DNA of 64,000 bases from Arenibacter algicola (lineage in GTDB: Bacteria; Bacteroidota; Bacteroidia; Flavobacteriales; Flavobacteriaceae), in assembly GCF_018860365.1 (NCBI RefSeq), contig NZ_JAHKPO010000003.1, forward strand, positions 1,054,001-1,118,000, written 5' to 3'. The notes under the pieces were generated by a model. It was not told the DNA's origin and did not search any database. It saw only the letters and a program-made list of their open reading frames with translations. A program made the position numbers and the translations under genes. Positions 1-10,245 of the stretch are shown here, in pieces (positions within the stretch are counted from its first letter, which is position 1; each line of letters opens with the position of its first letter).

Positions 1-1134
1 AAAGCAAAAGAGACCACACTAGGAGCGGATAACGGTATTGGGGTCGCGGCTATTATGGCTATTCTGTCTTCCAGTGGATTGGAGCATCCTCCAATTGAAG
101 CTTTGTTTACCGTTGATGAAGAAAAGGGGATGACCGGTGCAATGGGCTTGACCGAAAATCAATTACAAGGAGAAATATTATTGAATCTGGACTCTGAGGA
201 AGACGACGAAATTACTATTGGCTGTGCTGGAGGAGTGGATGTGGAAATAGATGGAAGTTTTGACACTAAAATCTTGGATGGTACTGAATTTAAACTTTAT
301 GAAATTTCTGTAAGGGGATTAACAGGCGGTCATTCAGGGGTCGATATTCATTTGAACCGGGCAAATGCGATACTTGTACTAGTAGAATGCCTGAATGAGT
401 TGATTACAAAATTAGATGCCAGATTGCATTCTGTTGGTGTAGGTGCCCTTACTAATGTAATTCCAAGAAACGGTACAGCGGTGATTGCTATTCGAGAGGA
501 TAATTTATTCGCTTTGCCTAGCGAATTGGAAAGTCTGCAGAGTAAACTTAAAAGGAAATATCTAACTACCGATCCGCACTTAAATATTACGTCTACACCA
601 ATCGGGAATTCAACAGGTGTATTGGATGTGGGGACCCAGAATGCATTACTTACCGGCCTGTCACAAATTCCAAATGGAGTAATTTCCATGACCGAGGGCA
701 TAGAAGGTTTGGTGCAGACCTCTAATAATATTGCGATAGCAAACATAGGAGAAGGCAAGTATCATTTGGCATGTCATACACGGAGTTCTGTAGATATAGA
801 GCGCAATGAACTTGCAAATAAAATAAAATCCTGTTTTCCTTTTGCCAATGTATCGGAAATAGGTCCTTATCCGGGTTGGGAGCCAAGACCAGATAGTGAG
901 CTATTGGCATTGGCCACAAATTGTTATAAAGAAATAAACGGAAATTTACCGGCCATAAAATCGATTCACGCAGGATTGGAATGCGGTATACTATCGGGTA
1001 TTTTTCCACAGATGCAAATGATTTCTTTTGGCCCCAATATTCTTGGCGCCCATTCTACAGAAGAACGATTGCAGGTAAGCTCTGTTCAAAAATTCTGGAA
1101 ATTTCTAACAACATTATTGCGAAAATTGAATTGA
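1..1134 (+). CDS. pepD: Cytosolic beta-alanyl/aminoacyl-histidine dipeptidase (PepD, M20 family), 5' truncated by window edge
   Basis: Hydrolyses Xaa-His and other dipeptides in the cytoplasm with a two-metal centre. The reading frame is open from base 1, so the first roughly 110 residues (judged from the usual ~485-residue length) lie outside the window; 377 residues are visible. Visible M20/PepD motifs in order are LGADNGIG (bridging aspartate), TVDEEKGMTGA (catalytic Glu pair), LNLDSEE (metal Asp), GGHSGVDI (lid-domain histidine) and HAGLECGIL (last metal ligand) near the C-terminus. It ends 12 bases before the permease gene and looks like part of the same operon as the permease, rocD and arginase genes, suggesting the supply of amino acids from peptides to arginine breakdown. 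The family call is secure; the substrate range is inferred. Confidence 0.93.
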   Translation, partial: KAKETTLGADNGIGVAAIMAILSSSGLEHPPIEALFTVDEEKGMTGAMGLTENQLQGEILLNLDSEEDDEITIGCAGGVDVEIDGSFDTKILDGTEFKLYEISVRGLTGGHSGVDIHLNRANAILVLVECLNELITKLDARLHSVGVGALTNVIPRNGTAVIAIREDNLFALPSELESLQSKLKRKYLTTDPHLNITSTPIGNSTGVLDVGTQNALLTGLSQIPNGVISMTEGIEGLVQTSNNIAIANIGEGKYHLACHTRSSVDIERNELANKIKSCFPFANVSEIGPYPGWEPRPDSELLALATNCYKEINGNLPAIKSIHAGLECGILSGIFPQMQMISFGPNILGAHSTEERLQVSSVQKFWKFLTTLLRKLN

Positions 1135-1146
1135 GAACAATTACCA

Positions 1147-2424
1147 ATGGCCGAAAACAACCAATATACTAACAGCAAAGTACAACCTAAGGATTTCACC
1201 TCGGGTTGGCTCATAGCTATTATTATCGCAGGTACTGGCCTTACCCTTCCTATTCTCTTTCTAGGCTCCGAGGTTGCATTGGGTGTTGGGTTCAAAAATG
1301 CGCTTTGGGCCTTCGGTATATCTACCCTTGTATTGACGCTAATGTGCATGGCGACCACCAAAATCGGTAATCGGTCCCGCCTTTCTACCTATATGATCCT
1401 TCATTTTAGTTTCGGTAGACAAGGAGCTAAGATCATGAATTTTATTTTTGGGGTTACCCTTTTGGGTTGGTTTTCTGTAGCCTTGGAGTTACTCTCCATT
1501 GCCGTGGTCGACACCGCTTTCGACACTTTTTCAGTTTCCCTGCCCCAATGGCCTATTATAGTCGTCATGGGTGCCTTAATAACCGCTACGACAATTTTTG
1601 GAATCAAAAGTTTAGAAAAACTCGCCAATATTGCCGTACCCATATTAACCCTCTTTTTATGCTACGTTATTTATGTTTCTTTTGATGAGGGAATGTCCTT
1701 TCGGGCTATCTTGGATTATGTGCCTGAAAATCTGAGTATGACGCTATTTGAGGCTACTTCAATTTTAGTAGGCTCTTCCATTCTATTTCCAGTTATGATG
1801 GCCGATTTTTCAAGGTTCATTTATAATGACAAACAAAGTATGATCGCAGTACTGGGAATCGCTGTAGGATTTCCAGTGGCCCTATTATTCAGTGCCATAC
1901 CCTCAATTCAGACCGGTGAAGTCGATATTATTAAAGTCATGCAGGAATTAGGTTTGGTTTTGCCGGCATTCGTTCTTTTGTTGGTGTCAACTTGGGTGGG
2001 CAATGCGAGTAACTTATACTCTACCGCCTTGACATTTTCGACCATAAAAACCAATTGGTCCTTTAAAAGAATAGTACTCCTTGCAAGTGTATTTGGAATT
2101 TCTTTGGCATTATTGGAATTTTCTCAATACCTCTTTGATTTTTTAAATTTTCTTGGCGTATTGGCACCTTCGATTTCCGCAATTTATATCATCCATTTTT
2201 ACTGGGTTAAAAGACAACGCTATGAGTTGGATGAAATTCCGGAGTGGGAGCCAAAGGCATTAATCAGTTGGGTGGTAAGTTCCATCATTACGGTTTTCAC
2301 CTATTTGGAAGTATTTCAATTGACCCATGCCTATTTTATAGATTCTTTTTTGCTGGGTGGAATCATATATATAGTTCTACAATGGAAGACATTAAACAAA
2401 ACAAACTATGAAAACTTTAGCTAA
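1147..2424 (+). CDS. NCS1-type (cytosine/purine permease family) inner-membrane transporter
   Basis: A 425-residue polytopic membrane protein with about 12 hydrophobic segments. It resembles the NCS1 nucleobase-cation-symport group: an N-terminal [19 protein letters not shown] first helix, then the [11 protein letters not shown] and [15 protein letters not shown] segments characteristic of CodB/CytX-like proteins. The family normally moves nucleobases, hydantoins or vitamin precursors with Na+ or H+. It begins 12 bases after pepD, and its last 17 bases overlap the start of rocD, so translational coupling is likely. The arginine-catabolic neighbours make an amino-acid or related nitrogenous substrate possible, but that is inference from context only. 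No substrate-specific residues can be assigned from the sequence alone. Confidence 0.8.
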   Translation: MAENNQYTNSKVQPKDFTSGWLIAIIIAGTGLTLPILFLGSEVALGVGFKNALWAFGISTLVLTLMCMATTKIGNRSRLSTYMILHFSFGRQGAKIMNFIFGVTLLGWFSVALELLSIAVVDTAFDTFSVSLPQWPIIVVMGALITATTIFGIKSLEKLANIAVPILTLFLCYVIYVSFDEGMSFRAILDYVPENLSMTLFEATSILVGSSILFPVMMADFSRFIYNDKQSMIAVLGIAVGFPVALLFSAIPSIQTGEVDIIKVMQELGLVLPAFVLLLVSTWVGNASNLYSTALTFSTIKTNWSFKRIVLLASVFGISLALLEFSQYLFDFLNFLGVLAPSISAIYIIHFYWVKRQRYELDEIPEWEPKALISWVVSSIITVFTYLEVFQLTHAYFIDSFLLGGIIYIVLQWKTLNKTNYENFS

Positions 2425-3646
2425 AACAAATAATTTTATTGAAAGGGAAGAAAAGTATGGCGCTCATAATTACCATCCCTTACCCGTTGTACTGAACAGG
2501 GGAAAGGGGGTTTTTGTCTGGGATGTAGAAGGTAAGAAGTACTACGATTTCCTGTCTGCCTATTCCGCTGTAAATCAAGGGCATTGTCACCCTAAAATTA
2601 TTGAGGCGATGATTGAGCAGGCGCAGACCCTTACCTTGACCTCAAGGGCGTTTCATAATGATAAGCTTGGCGAATTTGAGCAGTATGCCTCGGAAACATT
2701 CAATTTTGATAAATTGTTGCCCATGAATACGGGCGCGGAAGCCGTTGAAACCGCTATCAAAATATGTAGGAAATGGGGTTATGAGAAAAAGGGAATCCCT
2801 GAAAACGAAGCGCAGATAGTTGTTTGCAAGAACAATTTTCACGGACGTACCAGTACGATCATTTCATTTTCCAATGACCCAGTTGCACGTAAAAACTTTG
2901 GGCCTTATGCCCAGGGCTTCCTAAAAATTGAATACAATAATTCTGAAGCTCTTAGGGAGGTTTTGGAGAGAAATAAAAATATAGCCGGATTTTTAGTAGA
3001 ACCTATACAGGGAGAGGCCGGGGTTTATGTTCCAAACGATGGATACCTTAAAGAATGTAAAGACTTATGTGAAAAACATAATGTGCTTTTCATTGCCGAT
3101 GAAGTGCAAACTGGTATTGCAAGGACCGGTAGAATGCTCGCGGTAGACCATGAAAATGTAAAACCAGATATTTTAATATTGGGAAAAGCTATTTCTGGTG
3201 GGGTATATCCCGTTTCCGCAGTATTAGCAGATAATGATATAATGGAGGTCATTAAACCAGGAAGTCATGGCAGCACTTTTGGTGGTAACCCTATTGCAGC
3301 AGCAGTTGGAATGGCAGCGTTGAAGGTGGTACAGGACGAAAAATTGGCAGAGAACGCCATGGTGATGGGAGGGCTTTTCCGTGCCGAATTGAACAAGTTT
3401 ATTCCCAATTGTAATTTGGTTGGTAGCGTCCGTGGCAAAGGACTATTGAATGCAATCTTAATTAATGATACTGAAGAAAGCTCTACCGCTTGGGACATTT
3501 GTATCAGATTAATGGAGAATGGATTGTTGGCAAAGCCAACGCATGGTAATATTATTCGTTTTGCGCCACCATTGACAATAACAAAAGATCAGTTATTGGA
3601 ATGTGTTGCTATTATTCGAGAAACCATAAAATCAATGGCACAATGA
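2408..3646 (+). CDS. rocD: Ornithine--oxo-acid transaminase (ornithine aminotransferase)
   Basis: PLP enzyme of 412 residues that converts ornithine plus 2-oxoglutarate to glutamate-5-semialdehyde and glutamate. The start region ([19 protein letters not shown]) is highly typical of RocD rather than of acetylornithine aminotransferase. The class III aminotransferase landmarks are present: [28 protein letters not shown] (phosphate binding), [14 protein letters not shown] (PLP-ring Asp) and [15 protein letters not shown] with Schiff-base lysine at about residue 260. It overlaps the permease stop by 17 bases and shares an ATGA overlap with the arginase start. Together the two enzymes form the arginase route from arginine to glutamate. 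Confidence 0.96.
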   Translation: MKTLAKTNNFIEREEKYGAHNYHPLPVVLNRGKGVFVWDVEGKKYYDFLSAYSAVNQGHCHPKIIEAMIEQAQTLTLTSRAFHNDKLGEFEQYASETFNFDKLLPMNTGAEAVETAIKICRKWGYEKKGIPENEAQIVVCKNNFHGRTSTIISFSNDPVARKNFGPYAQGFLKIEYNNSEALREVLERNKNIAGFLVEPIQGEAGVYVPNDGYLKECKDLCEKHNVLFIADEVQTGIARTGRMLAVDHENVKPDILILGKAISGGVYPVSAVLADNDIMEVIKPGSHGSTFGGNPIAAAVGMAALKVVQDEKLAENAMVMGGLFRAELNKFIPNCNLVGSVRGKGLLNAILINDTEESSTAWDICIRLMENGLLAKPTHGNIIRFAPPLTITKDQLLECVAIIRETIKSMAQ

Positions 3647-4584
3647 AAAAGAACTTAAGAATAATTAAAAACCGGTCCGACATTGGTGCCGGTACAAGAG
3701 GGGCAGATATGGGTATAGATGCCATGGAAATTGCCGCCATAAATGCTGAAAACGATTTCTTTAATAGAGCTTCTCTTGTTGAGGTCAAAACCCACAATGA
3801 ATCTATTTATAATATGGTTAAAAATTCTTTTGCAAAAAGAATATCGTTTGTGGTAGAGCAATGCAACAGAGTATCCAATACGGTAAAGGAAACACTGTTA
3901 AAAGATGAATTTCCATTGGTGCTTTCAGGCGATCACTCTTCTGCCTTGGGAACTATTTCAGGGATAAAGGCAGTTAATCCAGAGGGTAGGCTAGGTGTTG
4001 TTTGGATAGATGCACATGCCGATCTAAATACTCCCTATACTTCTCCTTCAGGAAATATACACGGTATGCCTTTGGCAGCTGCAATGCAAGAGGATAACAC
4101 GGTTATGCAATCCAATGACCCGGATGAGGAAACAATTAAATCATGGGCGGAACTAAAAAATATAGGCACTAATATGCCAAAATTTTTTCCGGAGGATTTG
4201 ATTTATTTTGGTGTTCGGGATACTGAAGAAGCGGAAGACAATTTGATTTTACGTAAAGGAATTAAAAATTATACCGTACCGGAGGTAAGGTTTAGAGGCC
4301 TTGAAAATTGCATGGAAGAGGCCATAGATAAACTGGGCCATTGTGACATTATTTATATAACATTTGATGTAGATAGCTTGGATTGTGATTTTGTTTCACG
4401 TGGTACGGGTACTCCTGTTCCATTTGGGTTTAGTCCGGAGGAGGCAAAAAGTTTGATTTCCGGATTTTTAAAGACGGACAAAGTAATCTGTATTGAATTT
4501 ACGGAGGTTAACCCCTTATTGGACAATAAAGGTAACAGAATGGCTGAAACGGCTTTTGATATTCTAAGTTATTGTTTTGGTTGA
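3643..4584 (+). CDS. rocF: Arginase (ureohydrolase family)
   Basis: A binuclear-manganese ureohydrolase, probably splitting arginine to ornithine and urea. Start chosen at 3643 (MKKNLRI), where ATG overlaps the rocD TGA as ATGA; an in-frame ATG at 3601 lies inside rocD. The product is 313 residues. Metal motifs visible are [20 protein letters not shown] and [10 protein letters not shown] followed by [16 protein letters not shown]. The Asp-Val-Asp-Ser-Leu-Asp-Cys run replaces the more usual DVDxxDP, a variation I note but which keeps the metal aspartates. Agmatinase or formimidoylglutamase are alternative activities within this fold; the direct coupling to rocD strongly favours arginase. No urease gene is in view, so urea may simply be excreted. 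Confidence 0.9.
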   Translation: MKKNLRIIKNRSDIGAGTRGADMGIDAMEIAAINAENDFFNRASLVEVKTHNESIYNMVKNSFAKRISFVVEQCNRVSNTVKETLLKDEFPLVLSGDHSSALGTISGIKAVNPEGRLGVVWIDAHADLNTPYTSPSGNIHGMPLAAAMQEDNTVMQSNDPDEETIKSWAELKNIGTNMPKFFPEDLIYFGVRDTEEAEDNLILRKGIKNYTVPEVRFRGLENCMEEAIDKLGHCDIIYITFDVDSLDCDFVSRGTGTPVPFGFSPEEAKSLISGFLKTDKVICIEFTEVNPLLDNKGNRMAETAFDILSYCFG

Positions 4585-4802
4585 CCTATAAATTATGAAG
4601 TGCTAAGCGTATTTAATTACTGATATAATTTCGAATAATTTAATGAGATTGGGCTAAAGAAAAACAAGGTTTATATACGCCATGTTAGTAATAGAAAACC
4701 CTGTAATTTTTGGGTTAACCGATAATTGAGATACGATATGGTAGGGAAAGTACACGGAAACTAATAATAGGGCAGAATGATAGTAGGTACGGTGGAATTT
4801 AA
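4585..4802. other. Convergent intergenic region
   Basis: This 218-base AT-rich gap separates the end of the arginase gene from the convergent end of the first sigma gene. I see no coding potential, no clear terminator hairpin with a T tract and no tRNA. Confidence 0.5.
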
Positions 4803-5399
4803 TTAAATCGATCTATTAGTTTCGCTTCCAAACACAAGAAACATTATCATCTCATATTTTTTACCCAATTTTTCCCTAAGAATTCCAAAAGCCTTGGTGA
4901 TTTGACCCTCTACCGTCTTTTTGGATACGTTAAGGTATTCCGATATTTCCATATTGGTCAGGCCTTCTTTTTTACTCATTAGAAAAATCTGCTTGCATTT
5001 GGGAGGTAATTCCTGAATGGCATCGAAAAGTATGTTCAATATTTTCTGCTCCTGAATTTCATCCTTTTCTTCAACGGCCAATTCCAAAGCTGCAATATAT
5101 TTTTTCTCCAAGGCCATTACGGCTTTGCCTTTGCGGTATTGGTCAATAAATTTATTATGAACTGATTTATACAAATAATTTTCCAAGGAAAAGTCATGTT
5201 TCAGTTTGTGTCGCTTTTCCCAAACTTGAACAAAGACATTTTGTACAATATCCTCGGCCATAAGATCATCCCTAATAAGACTGTTGGCATAAATGCATAG
5301 TCTATTATGGTAATGTTCCACCAAAAATCCATAAGCACCTTCATTGCCCTTTTTTAAGCCTTCAATAAGCCCATCTTGGTCTCTATAGTTCCATTTCAT
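4803..5399 (-). CDS. ECF RNA polymerase sigma factor, FecI/SusCD-associated type (module 1)
   Basis: A 198-residue sigma-70 family ECF factor expected to direct RNA polymerase to the promoter of the divergent fecR-susC-susD genes. Sigma region 2 is seen around AEDIVQNVFVQVWEKRHKL. Region 4 with its helix-turn-helix is LTNMEISEYLNVSKKTVEGQITKAFG. The C-terminus, GKKYEMIMFLVFG, is nearly identical to that of the second sigma factor at 20378-20971. The gene is transcribed away from fecR, with 111 bases between start codons, whereas many FecI/FecR pairs are co-directional. The recognition helices of the two sigma factors differ at few positions, so overlapping promoter specificity is plausible (inference). 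Confidence 0.92.
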   Translation of the reverse strand: MKWNYRDQDGLIEGLKKGNEGAYGFLVEHYHNRLCIYANSLIRDDLMAEDIVQNVFVQVWEKRHKLKHDFSLENYLYKSVHNKFIDQYRKGKAVMALEKKYIAALELAVEEKDEIQEQKILNILFDAIQELPPKCKQIFLMSKKEGLTNMEISEYLNVSKKTVEGQITKAFGILREKLGKKYEMIMFLVFGSETNRSI

Positions 5400-5460
5400 C
5401 TTGCGGTTAGGATGTGATTTGGTTCAAAATAATGGTAAATATGAAAAAAAAATGTGAAAA

Positions 5461-5490
5461 AAGTAAGGGTTTCTTAATATGGCTTCGTAT
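5461..5490 (+). promoter_or_regulatory. Candidate ECF sigma promoter upstream of fecR (module 1)
   Basis: AGGGT (5466-5470), then 16 bases, then GTAT (5487-5490, preceded by C), ending 20 bases before the fecR start. An A-rich run and GT precede AGGGT. The equivalent position upstream of the second fecR has the same arrangement with the same 16-base spacer. The CGTAT element resembles the -10 region of many ECF promoters. The assignment is inference from comparing two loci. Confidence 0.5.
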
Positions 5491-5510
5491 AAATGTGAAT
5501 TATATAACGA

Positions 5511-6677
5511 ATGAAGCCCAAAAAACTACATAAACTAATTGTAAAATATATTACAGCTTCAATTTCAGCGAAGGAGTTGGACGAGTTGGAAGTTAGTCTG
5601 AAAGAGTCTTCCAATACTCAACTTTTTAATGATTACGTGAAAACTAATTATAGAATTGACCGTAAAATGAAAACCTACGATACAGAAAAATCAAAACGCC
5701 TTTTGCTGGATAAAATTAAAAAGGACAAAGGCAATCTTAATAAATTCCAGTACAGAAGTATTCTCAAATATGCAGCCATAATTATTTTTTCCATGACTCT
5801 GGGGTACTTTGTCAATGATAAGCTAACTAATGAGACCCCTGCAAAAGAATTCGCCCCAAAAGAGAATTTTATAACTCTAGAACGTGAGGATGGTAACATC
5901 CAAGTTATTTCGGAAGATGGCACTTCGGAAGTAATTGACTCGGAAGGAAATGTAGTTGGCTCCCAAGTGGGGAATCAACTTGTTTATACGAATGGGAAAA
6001 TGACCGGTTCGGAAGAACCTATCTACAATACACTTCACGTACCATATGGGAAACATTTCGAATTGAAATTATCCGATGGTTCCTTAGCTTACTTGAACGC
6101 TGGTTCTTCCATTAAGTATCCGGTAGAATTTATAGAAGGAAAAGATCGTACTGTTTTCCTAACGGGGGAGGCATTTTTGGAAGTAGCCAAAGACGCGAAA
6201 CATCCGTTTATTGTAAAGGCGGCTAATTTGGATATTAAGGTTTTCGGAACAAAGTTCAATGTATCGGCCTATCCAGAGGATATAGTTAAAGAAGTTGTGT
6301 TGGTAGAGGGATCTGTTGGGTTGTATTCAGAAACCGATATGAGCATAGGCAATGAAGGAACGGTGCTTACACCTGGCCTCAAGGGTAGCTTTGACAATAC
6401 TAAAGGAAATATTACTACGGAACCGGTTGTTACAAGTGTTTACACTTCTTGGGTTAAGGGCGTATTAGTATTTAGAAATATGACGTTCGAAAACATTCTT
6501 AAAAAACTGGAACGGCATTACAATGTCAAGATCGTCAATAAAAATTCGAAACTGGCTACGGCCAAATTCAACGCCAGTTTTGGTGACATGCCGATCGCTA
6601 AAATTTTGGAATATTTTAAAGGGGAATACAATATTGATTACTCTATAATTAATGACAATGAAATAATTGTAAACTAA
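5511..6677 (+). CDS. FecR-family anti-sigma factor / periplasmic signal relay (module 1)
   Basis: A 388-residue inner-membrane anti-sigma protein. A cytoplasmic N-terminal part (about residues 1-80) should bind the ECF sigma factor. One membrane helix follows (about 83-100, YAAIIIFSMTLGYFV). The periplasmic part contains the FecR domain (HVPYGKHFELKLSDGS, then VFLTGEAFLEVAKD and FGTKFNVSAYPED). A C-terminal DUF4974-like/STN-contacting domain comprises FENILKKLERHYNVKIV to the end. It is a clear paralogue of the FecR at 21090-22250. It is followed 166 bases later by susC, whose STN domain is the expected partner. The role is known for the family; the specific ligand is unknown. Confidence 0.93.
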   Translation: MKPKKLHKLIVKYITASISAKELDELEVSLKESSNTQLFNDYVKTNYRIDRKMKTYDTEKSKRLLLDKIKKDKGNLNKFQYRSILKYAAIIIFSMTLGYFVNDKLTNETPAKEFAPKENFITLEREDGNIQVISEDGTSEVIDSEGNVVGSQVGNQLVYTNGKMTGSEEPIYNTLHVPYGKHFELKLSDGSLAYLNAGSSIKYPVEFIEGKDRTVFLTGEAFLEVAKDAKHPFIVKAANLDIKVFGTKFNVSAYPEDIVKEVVLVEGSVGLYSETDMSIGNEGTVLTPGLKGSFDNTKGNITTEPVVTSVYTSWVKGVLVFRNMTFENILKKLERHYNVKIVNKNSKLATAKFNASFGDMPIAKILEYFKGEYNIDYSIINDNEIIVN

Positions 6678-6767
6678 ATAACTAAAACCTAAATAATATC
6701 TGCCAATGAAAAACTAAAAACAACCAAAAACTCACTTTGTATTTCCCTCAGAAGGGATTAAAAAAAA

Positions 6768-6793
6768 TCGGAAAATGCGTCACCATTTCCCGA
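6768..6793. promoter_or_regulatory. Conserved leader hairpin between fecR and susC (module 1)
   Basis: TCGGAAAATG (6768-6777), six-base loop, CATTTCCCGA (6784-6793): a ten-pair stem with a single A/C mismatch. The same two arms occur at 22340-22365 before the second susC with a different loop, so the arms are conserved and the loop is not. A run of seven A precedes it. Read on the minus strand this is a hairpin followed by a T tract, the layout of an intrinsic terminator. Downstream, AAGTGATTA, AGTATAACCAC and AAACATT are also shared with the other locus. It could be a leader attenuator, a protein site, or the end of an antisense RNA. Confidence 0.55.
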
Positions 6794-6843
6794 TCGGTAG
6801 AAGTGATTAACTAAGTATAACCACAATCAAACATTATAAAAGT

Positions 6844-9800
6844 ATGAAAAAAATTCTTGACCAAAAGAGAAGGTCGTACCCATTGCTTAAACTCAGTTTA
6901 AAGATGAAGATCAGTATGTTATTCATGTTTTTGGTACTGTTTACCATGCAGGCCAATTCATCCTATGCACAGCGTACAAAGATTACATTGGACCTTAACA
7001 ACGTAACGGTAGAAAGGCTTATTGATGAAATTGAAAGTCAAACCGATTTTCATTTTGTATACCAAATAAAGGAAGTTGATCTAAACCGTGTAGTAAGTGT
7101 AAAAGCCAATAAAGAGCTCGTAACCAGTATTCTGAAAAGGATATTTGGAAACACGAGGACTACGCACAATGTGGTGGATAAACAAATATTCCTTAAAGAA
7201 CGTGAAACTCAAAGTAAGACCCATAATCCAAAAGTTCAGCCCGGTCCAATTAAACTTCAGAGCTTAGTTTCCGGACTTATTACAGATAGCGACGGTATTC
7301 CTTTGGCAGGTGCCAATGTGGTAGAAAAAGGTACTACCAATGGGGTTACTGCCGATTTTGATGGTAATTTTTCCATTCAGGTCGCCAATGAAAGTGCCAC
7401 TTTAGTGGTTTCCTATATAGGGTACTCTACCAAGGAAGTCCCTCTTAATGGACAGGCCAGTGTTAATATTGTTTTGGAAGAAAGCGCTGCGGGACTTGAT
7501 GAAGTAGTTGTAGTAGGGTATGGTGTGCAAAAAAAGTCGGATATCACAGGAGCTGTGTCCAACATTTCCGAAGAAAAATTACAGAGCAGACCTACAGCAA
7601 ATTTTTCAGATGCCTTACAAGGGCGCAGCAGTGGGGTTCAAATTAGACAATCCGGAGGAGATTTGGACGGAAAGTTTCAAATAGCTATCCGTGGTGTAGG
7701 ATCCGTGACCGGTAGTAATGAGCCATTGATCGTTGTAGATGGTGTTCCATTGGTCAGCGCAAGTTTTTCTACAATAAACCCTAAGGATATTTCTTCCATA
7801 GATATTTTGAAAGATGCTTCTGCAACTGCTATTTATGGGGCAAGGGCCGCCAACGGTGTTGTAATTGTCACAACTAAAAAAGGAACGGTTGGCAAACCCC
7901 AATTAACATATAGTTCAGACTTGAGTATAGAACATATTTCTGAACGTTATGATGTTATGTCTACGGAGCAGCAGAGATTACTTTTTGTTGAAGCCTTTAA
8001 AAATTCAAATAGAAGTACTGCTGTCTACGACGATCCAAGTAACCCTATTTGGCAGGTAGATAACGATTGGCAAGATTTAGGTACGCGTGCCGGTATTCGT
8101 CAAATACATAATTTGAATTATTCAGGAGGTACCGAAAACACACAATATTCGGCCTCTGCCTCGTATCAGAACCGTACAGGTATTTTGTTGAATACAGATA
8201 TTAAAACATATTCTTTACGAACCAATTTAAGCTCACAAGTTAACGATTGGCTTAAAATTAGTACTAATATTACCGGGAGCTTCCAGCCTCAAAACTATTC
8301 TGATGGTGATGACTGGGGAGCTACAGGTTATAGAGGTTTTGTTTACCATCATAGTTACACTCCAGCTTATGATGAGAATGGTGAACTTGCCAATATAGAT
8401 ACCGCATCGGCTCCTTATTTTGGGGCAAATTCCAATCCATTGGTCCCACTTTTATTACCTACCAAAGAATTGAATACTACAAGGTTACTGGGTAATTTCC
8501 AAGCGAATATCAGACTTATGGATGGCCTTTTCTTTAATACCAATTTAGGTGGCGATTTAGTCCGAGTTGAGGGTTACACCTATAATCCTATTTATTCTAT
8601 TGGTAGAATGATCAACACCCAAGGTTCAGTAACAGTATCCAATAATAGTGATACCAACTGGGTGGCAGATGCCACTTTGGATTATACCAAGGAGTTTGAT
8701 AAGCATGATTTAAAGTTATTGGTAGGGGTGTCTGCTCAGCAGTTTCTTTTGCGAAGAACTTCAGCATTTGGAACAGGGACAATTGATAATGCTTTGAATC
8801 AGTTATCAAATCAGACCAGTTTCAATAGCACTGGAAGTAATGTAGAAGGGGGACTGGCCTCTACCTTTGCAAGATTAAACTACGGGTTTGATGACCGATA
8901 TTTATTAACCGCTACGGTTAGGAGAGATGGATCTTCACGTTTTGGACCGGATAAAAGATATGGTGTATTTCCTTCGGCCTCACTTGCCTGGAGGGTTTCG
9001 CAGGAAAACTTTTTGAAGAACAGCACTACTTTGAATGACTTGAAGTTTAGGGTGAGTTATGGTCTTACAGGAAATCAGAATATTGGTAATTTTGAGTTTA
9101 TAACTAGAGCCGCCTCTACACCCTATGTATTTGGCAATTCTGTGGTGGTCGGTAACTCGGCATCCAATATAGGTAACCCTTCCTTACAGTGGGAAGCAAA
9201 TAAGCAATTGGATATTGGAGTGGATTTTGCCCTATTCAAGAGCAGAATTAGCGGTACCATAGATTATTACGATAAGAAATCGGAAGACCTATTGATTCAG
9301 AATCCTATTCCTTTGACAGCGGGTGTACCCAATCCTCCTATTGTTAATATAGGTTCGGTACGAAATTCGGGAGTCGAATTTGCCATTTTCACAAGAAACC
9401 TGACAGGAAAATTTAAATGGTCTACAGATTTCAATATTTCTTACAATGAAAATGAAGTGTTGGACATAGGGAGCAATTCAGCGGGTGAGCCATTGGAAAT
9501 ACCAGGCCAGAATATACCGTTATCCAATGTTCCAACAAATTTAACTGTAGCTGGGCGACCAGTGGGCGCTTTTAATATGTACATATTTGATGGTATGTGG
9601 CAGTTGGGCGAAGAGGCAGAAGCAGCTACATGGTTTAATGCGGTTCCGGGAGATCCAAAATACAAAGATCTTAACAATAATGGACTTTTAGATGCTGGGG
9701 ATAGAGCTTTTGTAGGTAACCCGCACCCAAAGTTTATAGGGGGAATGGACAATACCTTTTCTTATAAGAATCTTTCCTTATCTGTTTTTATGAATTTTGC

Positions 9801-10230
9801 AACAGGAAATAAGCTTTATAACACCGCTAGAAACCTATTCTCAAGAGGAGTTCCTTTTGTACAGAATTTTGCGGAAGCTGCAGATTTTTGGACACCTGAT
9901 AATCCATCAGCTACCTCCCCAAGACCTTCCCAAGGAGGTACTACTACCACCTTGGCCACTTTAGCCTCTACCCGATTTTTGGAAGATGCAAGTTTTTTAA
10001 GGGTTAAGAACGTTGCCTTAACATATGACCTTCCTGGTAAAATATTTGAGACCTCTTTTATTAGTAGCGCTCAATTTACAATATCGGCTACAAATCTACT
10101 GACTTTTACAAAGTACACAGGTTTGGACCCTGAGGCATCAAGTAGGGAAAGCCTTTTGTCTGCTGGTATAGACTATACTCCTTATCCAAATACCAAGCAG
10201 TATAACTTAGGAGTGAAAATTGGTTTTTAA
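6844..10230 (+). CDS. SusC/RagA-type TonB-dependent transporter with STN signalling domain (module 1)
   Basis: A 1128-residue outer-membrane transporter that imports a glycan or similar oligomer with its SusD partner, powered by TonB. Visible order: extended signal peptide to about residue 43 (ends SSYAQ); STN/secretin-TonB N-terminal domain about 44-112, which passes the signal to FecR; carboxypeptidase-regulatory-like domain about 140-213 (SGLITDSDGIPLAGANV); TonB box/plug starting at DEVVVVGYGVQKKSDITGAV and including VDGVPL and GARAANGVVIVTTKKG; then a long beta-barrel ending in phenylalanine, as expected for an outer-membrane barrel. SusD follows 15 bases later. The three downstream sulfatases suggest a sulfated substrate. 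Confidence 0.95.
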   Translation: MKKILDQKRRSYPLLKLSLKMKISMLFMFLVLFTMQANSSYAQRTKITLDLNNVTVERLIDEIESQTDFHFVYQIKEVDLNRVVSVKANKELVTSILKRIFGNTRTTHNVVDKQIFLKERETQSKTHNPKVQPGPIKLQSLVSGLITDSDGIPLAGANVVEKGTTNGVTADFDGNFSIQVANESATLVVSYIGYSTKEVPLNGQASVNIVLEESAAGLDEVVVVGYGVQKKSDITGAVSNISEEKLQSRPTANFSDALQGRSSGVQIRQSGGDLDGKFQIAIRGVGSVTGSNEPLIVVDGVPLVSASFSTINPKDISSIDILKDASATAIYGARAANGVVIVTTKKGTVGKPQLTYSSDLSIEHISERYDVMSTEQQRLLFVEAFKNSNRSTAVYDDPSNPIWQVDNDWQDLGTRAGIRQIHNLNYSGGTENTQYSASASYQNRTGILLNTDIKTYSLRTNLSSQVNDWLKISTNITGSFQPQNYSDGDDWGATGYRGFVYHHSYTPAYDENGELANIDTASAPYFGANSNPLVPLLLPTKELNTTRLLGNFQANIRLMDGLFFNTNLGGDLVRVEGYTYNPIYSIGRMINTQGSVTVSNNSDTNWVADATLDYTKEFDKHDLKLLVGVSAQQFLLRRTSAFGTGTIDNALNQLSNQTSFNSTGSNVEGGLASTFARLNYGFDDRYLLTATVRRDGSSRFGPDKRYGVFPSASLAWRVSQENFLKNSTTLNDLKFRVSYGLTGNQNIGNFEFITRAASTPYVFGNSVVVGNSASNIGNPSLQWEANKQLDIGVDFALFKSRISGTIDYYDKKSEDLLIQNPIPLTAGVPNPPIVNIGSVRNSGVEFAIFTRNLTGKFKWSTDFNISYNENEVLDIGSNSAGEPLEIPGQNIPLSNVPTNLTVAGRPVGAFNMYIFDGMWQLGEEAEAATWFNAVPGDPKYKDLNNNGLLDAGDRAFVGNPHPKFIGGMDNTFSYKNLSLSVFMNFATGNKLYNTARNLFSRGVPFVQNFAEAADFWTPDNPSATSPRPSQGGTTTTLATLASTRFLEDASFLRVKNVALTYDLPGKIFETSFISSAQFTISATNLLTFTKYTGLDPEASSRESLLSAGIDYTPYPNTKQYNLGVKIGF

Positions 10231-10245
10231 CGTAAAAATGATAAC

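Noticed and set aside
3601-3642. Earlier start for the arginase
   Set aside because: The extra 14 residues lie wholly within rocD and are unlike arginase N-termini; the ATGA overlap start is preferred.
4585-4802. tRNA or small RNA gene
   Set aside because: No cloverleaf-like stems, no T-loop consensus and no terminator.
6768-6793. Plus-strand terminator between fecR and susC
   Set aside because: No T tract follows on the plus strand; the T tract lies on the minus-strand side only.
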